Assembly: GCA_963978445.1 (NCBI GenBank)
Contig: CAXBRT010000095.1
Location: 1 to 6,970, forward strand
Source: TMED14 sp003444795
GTDB lineage: Bacteria; Bacteroidota; Bacteroidia; Flavobacteriales; Schleiferiaceae
Direction of reading: 5' to 3'
DNA length: 6,970 nucleotides
Shown: piece after piece, positions 1-5,837 of the stretch
How the letters are laid out: the number at the start of each line of letters is the position of its first letter
Numbering within the stretch: the stretch's first letter is position 1
Position numbers and translations under genes: made by a program
Notes under the pieces: generated by a model
Databases searched by the model: none
Seen by the model: only the letters and a program-made list of their open reading frames with translations
Told to the model about the DNA's origin: nothing

Positions 1-2938
1 TGTCCGCCTCGTATTCATTTCGGGGGAAGGACAGGGTAGCGTCGCCGCCCAAGAGCTCAAAGTGGCCCTTGTTTTGGGTAAAATCGACTATGGCGGTAGC
101 GCGATTCATCTGGAAGCCCCATGCTAAATCTGGAGCGGCCCTAACCCTAAAGTCCGCTTTACCTGACTCCAGCCACTGAGCGTGGAGGCGGATCACGGCG
201 CCTTCTAGTTCGGCGTCGTTAAAGGCCAACAAACCTTTGGCCTCCAAACTTCCAGGCTGATACGTCAGACGGCCGTTGGCGGTCATAGGACGATCTGGAT
301 AGGTGGTAAATGGCTGGGATAGACTCTGGGACCACCAAGTCTTTTGGTAGGGCAGCCAGTGCATAGAGGCATCGCCACCCACCGCTGGGGGGTGCCCACT
401 GCCTTTAGGTGGCCCCGCTAAATCTGCTAGGTCATAGGACCCCCTCCCTCGTGCTGAATCTGGGAAGAGGACAAATTCCTCGGAATGCCCCCTAGACTTT
501 TGGTATTCCAAATCGCCGTTGAGCCGCAATCCTGCCATGGACAACTGAATGGTACCCGTCGATGTACCCGCACCTTGGTAGGAACGCCAGCCTTCTGGCC
601 CCGTCTCCTCCGTAAAGCCCAAGGAATAATCGCGCTGGACGCGAATATCTTGGCGCTTCACCGGAAAGATCCCTGCGGAAGTGAAACTTCCTCCAAAGAC
701 TAAGCCTTCCGTGGAGATATTGTCCAGAGAATCAATAGTAAATGGATCAATGTTCACATAAACATTGCTCCGCTGGTAGACACCGCCGTAGGCTTTATCG
801 TAGTAAATCTTGGCGGGCGCAGCGGATTTGAAGATGGGGTATTCCGGATAGCGGAGGTAGCTGGACTTGTTGGTCGGATAGTCGATCCATAGCTCACCGG
901 AAATGTCTTGGATGGTGTTTCGGACCCGAACCAACGGCCGCGTTCCATCGCTCGCCAATTCAAAGCTCGGCACGGAAAAGCGCATACTGTCAATGGCCGG
1001 CATGTTAAACATGAAGAGGTCGTAATTGAACTTATTTTCCCGACTGTAGAATGTGAAGCGCCCCGCTTCTACCCTTCCGTCAAAATCAAAGTTCAAGCCC
1101 TTGTGAATCAAAACTTTTTGCTGCGTTGGAAAGAGGGCAACCTTTTGGCTGTCGGACAGGGCGATGGTTTGGACCCCCACGACTTCCATGTCCAAGCTCA
1201 AAAGGCTCAACCGGGCATTCATGCCTTGCGCCACATCGGAAACAAAGCGAATCACATCATAGTCTCGACGGTTGTCATGGTCCAGGATGTACTCACTGGT
1301 TTTGGGCAGCACATCTATGAGCTTCTTATCCACATCATAGCGCACGAAGCCTTGAACCGCCAGCTCCATCATGAATCGACCACATGGCTCTAGCGGCATG
1401 CCCAAGCCCACGGCCATGTCGTATAGGGTGATGTTTTGATTGCCGTACGATGCGCCGACCTGATCGACTTTCACCAGTGGATTTTCAAGACTCAAACCCT
1501 GCAGGGCCGCATAGCGAGCGCTCCGAAAGTACTGGTCGGACTCAAGGACCATCGGAGAGCCACTCCCCATATTCAAGCCGCCTAGGTAAATGCTTGGGTC
1601 TGTGACCTTCCACTGCACTTGGTCTAGCTCCATGACCAAATTGTGGTAACTATCCACATAGGGCGTCATAGCCAAGCCTTCATCCGGGCGGTTAATGCGC
1701 AGCAATTGCCCAATCGGGTCGTATTTCACTTCACTTTTGAGGTGGTAGATACTATCCGAATCCCCCAGTCGAATAATTACTTCAGACGTGGGACTGAGCA
1801 ATTCATCAGACCGAATGACAAAGCGTTCTGACCGGAGTTCCAGGACCTCTGTGCTGTCGTAGCGAAACGTGAAGCGTGCCTTCTCATCCGCCGAACCTGA
1901 GGCAAAAAAGCGCTGACCTATGATGGAGAAGCCCCCTTTGTAGTTCACCCCTTCAAAGAAATCATCGATCTCTATATCCTTGCTGTAGGCTTCAAACCGC
2001 GGGTAGATCGCGTTTTCTGCCGTATTGCGCGCCGTCAAACGATCCTCAAAGTGCCCCAGCGAGAGAATCGGTACAGCCTCCCCTATCATACCCTCCTTCA
2101 TGAAGGAGGAAGTGAAGAGTTCGACGGAATCCACCTGGATGCCGGGCGTGTGCAGGTCCGCTTCCCAGGCGGGAAAATCTGCATAGAGTTCTCCTGGGCC
2201 AAATCCTGCCCTCAACCATTCTACTCGCCCTCCGACGGCCTTAAATTGGCCTTTGATCGGGTCGTAGAGGCCTTCCACGTTGGCCACTTCAATGCTGTCG
2301 TTCTTCATTCGGCCGATAAGACGCCCCTCCTTGAACAGAAAAGTAGCCGTATCGCCATAGCTCGCGGGACTAACCTCCATGGTGCCATCGAGGTACCACC
2401 AACTCAGCTGTCCATCGTCATAGAGCCGGACCGCAAAACCTTCCTCCCCTTGGGTCAGACCCATGTACGTGTGAAGGAACAATTCCATTTCACGCCGAGA
2501 GGCACGCTTAAACTCGCGCTGCAACTCTTTGAAGAAGCGATCGCTTTGCCCCTGCTCAAATTGCCCCGCCGGCCAGGACCAGGCTTGGAAGAGATGCATG
2601 AACTCCAACCAAGGCTCGGTATTCACCACACGTCGGCGGAGCATTTCTCGGGCAACAGCCATAAAGGTCTCGCGCTGAACGGGGTCCATATCCCAGTCCG
2701 GAGCCATGAAATAGGGCAAGAATTCCGCAAGCTTTGCTTCCGCTTGCTTTTTGCCCATTAGCTCATTTAGGTGCTTGCTAAAATCCTTGGAAAAGGACTC
2801 CACATCATTCCCAAAAGCCCGCACGCTTTGCGCCTGCGCAGGCCGGAAGGATGCAAGCACTAAAAAACTGAAAAGTAAATACTTAGCCCACTTCGGCGTG
2901 GAAGTGAACGCGGGCTTACGCGGTGTGGGTTTGGTCAT
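1..2938 (-). CDS. Very large exported beta-rich protein of unknown function (C-terminus cut by window edge)
   Basis: I do not know the function of this protein. An ATG at 2938-2936 opens a frame that stays open for 979 codons to the left edge, so the gene is 3'-truncated here. Residues 1-36 form a Sec signal peptide: a basic N-region (K16, K19), a hydrophobic core at about 20-31 and a cleavage site AQA|QS after residue 36. No other Met precedes residue 61, which supports this start. Residues 45-165 look mainly helical. From about 167 onward the chain is dominated by alternating short beta-type segments with many aromatic and Asp/Gly turns, interrupted at about 500-560 by a helix-helix-hairpin stretch. 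There is one Cys (C519) and no later membrane segment or catalytic signature that I recognise. The last part (about 885-979, ending FPRNEYEAD) resembles, from memory, large uncharacterised exported Bacteroidota proteins of around 1,500 residues. The start overlaps the end of prmA by 23 bases, so it is probably co-transcribed and translationally coupled. An envelope or surface role is inferred only from the signal peptide and beta-rich character. Confidence 0.9.
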   Translation of the reverse strand, partial: MTKPTPRKPAFTSTPKWAKYLLFSFLVLASFRPAQAQSVRAFGNDVESFSKDFSKHLNELMGKKQAEAKLAEFLPYFMAPDWDMDPVQRETFMAVAREMLRRRVVNTEPWLEFMHLFQAWSWPAGQFEQGQSDRFFKELQREFKRASRREMELFLHTYMGLTQGEEGFAVRLYDDGQLSWWYLDGTMEVSPASYGDTATFLFKEGRLIGRMKNDSIEVANVEGLYDPIKGQFKAVGGRVEWLRAGFGPGELYADFPAWEADLHTPGIQVDSVELFTSSFMKEGMIGEAVPILSLGHFEDRLTARNTAENAIYPRFEAYSKDIEIDDFFEGVNYKGGFSIIGQRFFASGSADEKARFTFRYDSTEVLELRSERFVIRSDELLSPTSEVIIRLGDSDSIYHLKSEVKYDPIGQLLRINRPDEGLAMTPYVDSYHNLVMELDQVQWKVTDPSIYLGGLNMGSGSPMVLESDQYFRSARYAALQGLSLENPLVKVDQVGASYGNQNITLYDMAVGLGMPLEPCGRFMMELAVQGFVRYDVDKKLIDVLPKTSEYILDHDNRRDYDVIRFVSDVAQGMNARLSLLSLDMEVVGVQTIALSDSQKVALFPTQQKVLIHKGLNFDFDGRVEAGRFTFYSRENKFNYDLFMFNMPAIDSMRFSVPSFELASDGTRPLVRVRNTIQDISGELWIDYPTNKSSYLRYPEYPIFKSAAPAKIYYDKAYGGVYQRSNVYVNIDPFTIDSLDNISTEGLVFGGSFTSAGIFPVKRQDIRVQRDYSLGFTEETGPEGWRSYQGAGTSTGTIQLSMAGLRLNGDLEYQKSRGHSEEFVLFPDSARGRGSYDLADLAGPPKGSGHPPAVGGDASMHWLPYQKTWWSQSLSQPFTTYPDRPMTANGRLTYQPGSLEAKGLLAFNDAELEGAVIRLHAQWLESGKADFRVRAAPDLAWGFQMNRATAIVDFTQNKGHFELLGGDATLSFPRNEYEAD

Positions 2939-3794
2939 GGCCTTGATACACCAAAGTAAGGCGCATCCACCCCTCTTTTGAGGCCTGCTTAACCAAGGAA
3001 TATCCACAGCGTTTTGCACATTCTACGAGGGTCTCCACATCCGCTTGGTAGAAGCCACTAAGGTCCAAACGCGCACCAGGAGCACTCACAGACGCATAGT
3101 GATGCATGTCTGAGAGTAAAATGTTGCGGTTGATATTGGCCAATACCCACTGATACGGCCCGGGCTCCTGAGCTAGGGTCGCCGCATCGCCCGTGTAAAT
3201 CTTTAGTCGGTCTGCCACTTTGTTGAGTTCGGCAATTTCCTCGGCGTTTTCCGCGGCATAGGGATCGATTTCAATCCCCACTGCAGATGCTGCCCCTGCC
3301 TGAAGGGCCAAAACGGCCAGGATGCCTGTTCCACAGCCCATATCGAGTACATGTTGCCCTTGAAGGATCCCCTTTTCGGCCGCTTCCAAAACGGCTTCCA
3401 TCATGAGATAGGTGGTTGGATGGTGGCCCGTACCAAAGGCCATTTTGGGCACCATATGGATCACATGCTTAAAGAGGCTGGGATCCGGCTCCGTGTGAAA
3501 AGGGGCTTTTACAAGCACATCATGCCCAAGTACCAGGGGTGGAAAGTTGGATTCCCATTCGGCATTCCAATTCTGGTGGGCAATTTCCGCGGTGGTCCAC
3601 GTCAACTGGCCCACTTGAAGGGCGAGTGGAAAGTGATCCGAAGTCCAATCGCTGAAGTCTTCTTGTACCACATAGGCCTTAACACTAAGTCCTTCTTGAG
3701 TAACGGATTCAACCGGGAGGGCATCCAAATCGGCCAAGAGCCATTCTGCGGTCACCACAGAATCGCAGGCAAAGGTGACTTCAATGTAATTCAA
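2916..3794 (-). CDS. prmA: Ribosomal protein L11 methyltransferase PrmA
   Basis: This is a cytoplasmic SAM-dependent enzyme that, in its family, methylates the alpha-amino group and lysine side chains of ribosomal protein L11. The 292 residues show an N-terminal substrate-recognition region (about 1-60), a linker with QNWNAEW (74-80), the PrmA signature MAFGTGHHPTT (118-128), SAM-binding motif I DMGCGTG (151-157), an acidic ribose-binding position in GIEID (173-177) and the motif ANINRNILL (219-227). The length is normal for the family. The start is a TTG at 3794-3792. No ATG, GTG or TTG lies between it and an upstream in-frame TGA located within the end of tpiA, and the resulting N-terminus MNYIEVTF is of the type I recall from Bacteroidota PrmA. 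The gene begins 13 bases after the tpiA stop, has no clear Shine-Dalgarno site, and its last 23 bases overlap the next gene. It is therefore the middle gene of a compact unit. Confidence 0.96.
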   Translation of the reverse strand: MNYIEVTFACDSVVTAEWLLADLDALPVESVTQEGLSVKAYVVQEDFSDWTSDHFPLALQVGQLTWTTAEIAHQNWNAEWESNFPPLVLGHDVLVKAPFHTEPDPSLFKHVIHMVPKMAFGTGHHPTTYLMMEAVLEAAEKGILQGQHVLDMGCGTGILAVLALQAGAASAVGIEIDPYAAENAEEIAELNKVADRLKIYTGDAATLAQEPGPYQWVLANINRNILLSDMHHYASVSAPGARLDLSGFYQADVETLVECAKRCGYSLVKQASKEGWMRLTLVYQGHDQTHTA

Positions 3795-3807
3795 GGCAGC
3801 TAAGGAT

Positions 3808-4563
3808 TTAAGCGTCGCGCAATTGCTTCACCAACTGAATAAAGTCGGCAGCCACCAGGCTGGCCCCTCCAATCAATCCTCCGTCCACATCGGGCTGAGC
3901 AAAAATTTCCTCGGCGTTGCTCGGCTTACAGCTACCTCCATAGAGGATGGGCAATCCGCCGGTGCCAAAGGTTTCTTTCAATTTCACGCGGAGATACGCA
4001 TGCATTTCCTGTGCTTGAGCTGGCGTAGCCACTTCACCGGTGCCAATGGCCCATACCGGTTCGTAAGCAATCACGCAATCAGCCAAGTCGTCCGCAGCAA
4101 CGCCGTCCAATGCGATGTGCAATTGCTTCCACGTATCTTCCAAGTAGGTACCGGCCTTGCGCTGTTCCAATACCTCGCCCACACAGATGATGGGGATCAA
4201 CTGGTGCTTCAGGGCAGACTTGACTTTTGCCGCTACTTCTGCATCCGTTTCGCCGAAATACTGACGACGCTCAGAATGGCCCAGGATGACCGCATCCACT
4301 TCCGTGTCGCGAAGCATGGCCATTGAAATTTCTCCCGTGAAAGCACCCCCATCTGCTGCATGGCCGTTTTGGGCTGCCACCGCAATGTGTGCGTTTTCCC
4401 AAAGGGCATCGACCGTTTGGGGAAGTTGTAGGAAGGGTGGAGAAATTACCACGCGCACATCTCCTACCTCGGAGGCTGGAAGTCCATCAATCAATTGAGC
4501 GACCAAGGTGGCGCCCTCTTCCAAGGTGTTGTTCATTTTCCAGTTGCCGGCAAGGAGTTTCAT
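3808..4563 (-). CDS. tpiA: Triosephosphate isomerase
   Basis: This enzyme interconverts dihydroxyacetone phosphate and glyceraldehyde 3-phosphate in glycolysis and gluconeogenesis, in the cytoplasm, normally as a dimer. The 251-residue length is standard. All catalytic positions are present: N7 and K9 in AGNWKMN, H96 in LGHSERR, and E168 in AYEPVWAIGTG, which runs into flexible loop 6 (about 168-178). The phosphate-gripping segments YGGSCKPSN (208-216) and GGLIGGASL (228-236) are intact. The ATG at 4563-4561 places MKLLAGNWKMN at the N-terminus, as expected for the family. It is the first gene of a unit with prmA and the giant exported protein. A candidate Bacteroidota promoter box lies about 30 bases upstream. 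The protein is unremarkable, and its presence beside prmA seems to be simple housekeeping linkage. Confidence 0.98.
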   Translation of the reverse strand: MKLLAGNWKMNNTLEEGATLVAQLIDGLPASEVGDVRVVISPPFLQLPQTVDALWENAHIAVAAQNGHAADGGAFTGEISMAMLRDTEVDAVILGHSERRQYFGETDAEVAAKVKSALKHQLIPIICVGEVLEQRKAGTYLEDTWKQLHIALDGVAADDLADCVIAYEPVWAIGTGEVATPAQAQEMHAYLRVKLKETFGTGGLPILYGGSCKPSNAEEIFAQPDVDGGLIGGASLVAADFIQLVKQLRDA

Positions 4564-4592
4564 GTGCTCTATGGTATTTCAGTTACAGGCTG

Positions 4593-4600
4593 CAAAAATA
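4593..4600 (-). promoter_or_regulatory. Candidate Bacteroidota -7 promoter element for tpiA
   Basis: On the minus strand this reads TATTTTTG, an exact match to the TAnnTTTG -7 consensus of the Bacteroidota primary sigma factor. It would start transcription near 4585-4590 and give a leader of roughly 25 bases before the tpiA ATG. I found no convincing TTTG -33 element at the expected distance upstream; the nearest TTG is only 8 bases away. The site is therefore supported by half of the usual signal plus its position. Confidence 0.5.
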
Positions 4601-4625
4601 GGGCATTCCAACGGGGATTGAGGGC

Positions 4626-4827
4626 GGAAGGGCGAAAGGGTTGAAGCCTTTAAGGGTGTGAATTTTCAGTGATTGGGGCACCTACCGGTAACGCACGGTA
4701 AAGCCTCGGCGGAAAACCTGACTAAATGCACGGAGTTCGGCCCATCTACCACGAGCACCCTGGGACTACATGCACACCCCATGTAAAACCCTTAAACTAG
4801 TATGCACTTGAACCCTTCTACCCTTCC
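4626..4827. repeat. 202-bp intergenic element bounded by imperfect inverted repeats
   Basis: The gap between the permease stop and tpiA contains no credible gene. Its outer arms, 4626-4646 and 4807-4827, are inverted copies matching at 17 of 21 positions, including GGAAGGG/CCCTTCC and AAGGGTT/AACCCTT blocks. Just inside, TTTAAGGGT (4649-4657) is perfectly complementary to ACCCTTAAA (4788-4796). In a minus-strand transcript two of the four arm mismatches become G-U pairs, giving 19 of 21 paired positions; a plus-strand transcript would pair 18. The interior also has a 6-bp inverted repeat TACATG/CATGTA (4767-4785) with a 7-base loop and an 8-bp palindrome TACCGGTA (4683-4690). No U-run follows the outer stem, so it is not a standard intrinsic terminator. 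No target-site duplication is visible at the ends. It could be a structured RNA, a MITE-like or dispersed repeat, or a recombination or regulatory site. The repeat is directly visible; its role is open. Confidence 0.7.
4717..4807 (+). repeat. Degenerate direct repeats inside the intergenic element
   Basis: CCTGACTAAATGCAC (4717-4731) recurs as CCTGGGACTACATGCAC (4759-4775), differing by one substitution and a 2-base insertion. A third, shorter copy, ACTAGTATGCAC (4796-4807), abuts the right inverted-repeat arm. Start-to-start spacing of the shared ACTA core is 44 and 31 bases. Just outside this range, CGGTAACGC (4686-4694) is repeated 10 bases later as CGGTAAAGC (4696-4704), which is one helical turn. 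The copies could be protein-binding sites, decayed tandem units of a mobile repeat, or conserved parts of an RNA. No function is assigned. Confidence 0.55.
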
Positions 4828-4835
4828 ACTCGTCT

Positions 4836-5837
4836 CTATCCTTTCACCCGCGGATCAATCCAGCGATAGGCCCACTCTACGGCCCATTGAATAAGTACAA
4901 AGACCGCGGAAAGGGCCAATACACAGCCCATCACCACGGGGAAATCTCGTGATTCCAAAGCATCTACCATGAGTTTGCCGGTTCCATTCCAGCCGAAGAC
5001 CGATTCCACGAAGACCGCGCCCGAAAACAGACCAGCCAACCAGCCAGAAACGGTTGTTACGAGGGGATTGAGTGCATTTCGAAGGACATGGCGGCGCATG
5101 ACCTGCGCTCGGCTCAAGCCTTTTGCATAGGCGGTTCGCACGTAATCTTGGCTCATCACCTCCAGTGCGGAAGAACGCATCATCTGCGCAATCACACCCA
5201 AGGGCCGAACCCCCAATGTGACCGCGGGCAGGATGGCATTTTGCCAATGCAACCGGTAGAATTCTCCAAAGTCATCCAACTCCCGAAGGTTGCCCGTCAT
5301 GGGCAAGCCGGTCCATGGCGCTAAAACAAAGCCAAAAATCCACCCAATGAGGACCGCACTAAAAAAGCTGGGCATGGCCATTCCTGTCGTGGACAGAAAT
5401 ACGACGGCCCGGTCCGCCAAGGTGCCCTGGCGGGTCGCCGCGAACAATCCAAGGGGGATACCGATGAGAAGCGACAATCCCATCGACAGGACCGCTAGCA
5501 AGGCCGTATTTGGCAATGTGGAGGCCAACATGCTCGTCACGGGACGGCCCTTTTGCTGGTAAGAGGTTTGAAGATCCGGCCAACGAGCGCCCCAACTTCC
5601 ATCCGGTCTTTCGCCGATAGGCACAAGGCCTTCCAAGTACTTCCCGTATTGGACCAAAAGGGGCTGATCCAGGCCATATTCCGCGCGAAGAGCGGCCAAA
5701 GCTTGGGCGTCTTCCACTTGGCCCAGCATCATTCGCGCTGGATCGCCGCTAACGGCGTGGAATAGAAAAAAAACAAGAGTGGCTACACCCCAGAGTACGA
5801 GTATGGAGGACGCAATGGACTTCCAGCGACGCTTCAT
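4836..5837 (-). CDS. ABC transporter permease, DppB/OppB type
   Basis: This is a 333-residue inner-membrane permease of the binding-protein-dependent transport family that usually imports di- or oligopeptides (or nickel) together with a DppC-type permease, ATPases and a solute-binding protein. Visible features are TM1 (about 10-28) followed by HAVSGDPAR, typical of DppB. Next comes a hydrophilic extracytoplasmic stretch (about 35-105) and TM segments near 108-134, 145-172, 200-220, 262-285 and 300-322. The cytoplasmic EAA loop is at about 231-258, with DYVRTAYAKGLSR and HVLRNALNP, which contacts the ATPase. The length is normal. The ATG at 5837-5835 overlaps the stop of the upstream gene as ATGA, pointing to translational coupling. 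No second permease, ATPase or binding protein follows; a 272-base non-coding gap comes next. The partners must be encoded elsewhere or upstream of the window, so the substrate cannot be told. A run of eight A (5766-5773 on the plus strand) lies within the TM1 codons, but the frame is intact. Confidence 0.92.
   Translation of the reverse strand: MKRRWKSIASSILVLWGVATLVFFLFHAVSGDPARMMLGQVEDAQALAALRAEYGLDQPLLVQYGKYLEGLVPIGERPDGSWGARWPDLQTSYQQKGRPVTSMLASTLPNTALLAVLSMGLSLLIGIPLGLFAATRQGTLADRAVVFLSTTGMAMPSFFSAVLIGWIFGFVLAPWTGLPMTGNLRELDDFGEFYRLHWQNAILPAVTLGVRPLGVIAQMMRSSALEVMSQDYVRTAYAKGLSRAQVMRRHVLRNALNPLVTTVSGWLAGLFSGAVFVESVFGWNGTGKLMVDALESRDFPVVMGCVLALSAVFVLIQWAVEWAYRWIDPRVKG

Noticed and set aside
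908..1393. Plus-strand open frame of 161 codons and a minus-strand frame at 754-993
   Set aside because: Both are alternative-frame shadows of the giant exported protein, which reads through the region without a stop.
2051..2761. Plus-strand open frame of 236 codons
   Set aside because: It lies wholly opposite the continuous 979-codon exported-protein frame, has no recognisable domain, and its composition is what an antisense reading of that gene would give.
1..2938. Possible frameshift or pseudogene in the giant protein
   Set aside because: Codon-by-codon reading from 2938 to the edge gives 979 codons in one frame with no stop and consistent protein character throughout.
3351..4326. Plus-strand frames of 150 and 167 codons opposite prmA and tpiA
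   Set aside because: The minus-strand genes carry complete family motifs; the antisense frames show none.
4626..4827. Complete transposable element or intrinsic terminator
   Set aside because: There is no transposase frame, no target-site duplication at the arms, and no U-rich run after the stem on the minus strand.
4564..4835. tRNA, SRP RNA, tmRNA or RNase P RNA in the intergenic gap
   Set aside because: No T-loop or anticodon arrangement and no diagnostic motifs of these RNAs were seen on either strand. A 6S-like layout of long stem and large interior was considered but has no specific sequence support.
5766..5773. Run of eight A in the permease gene as a possible frameshift site
   Set aside because: The permease frame is intact and full length across it. 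The run simply encodes Phe codons in TM1.
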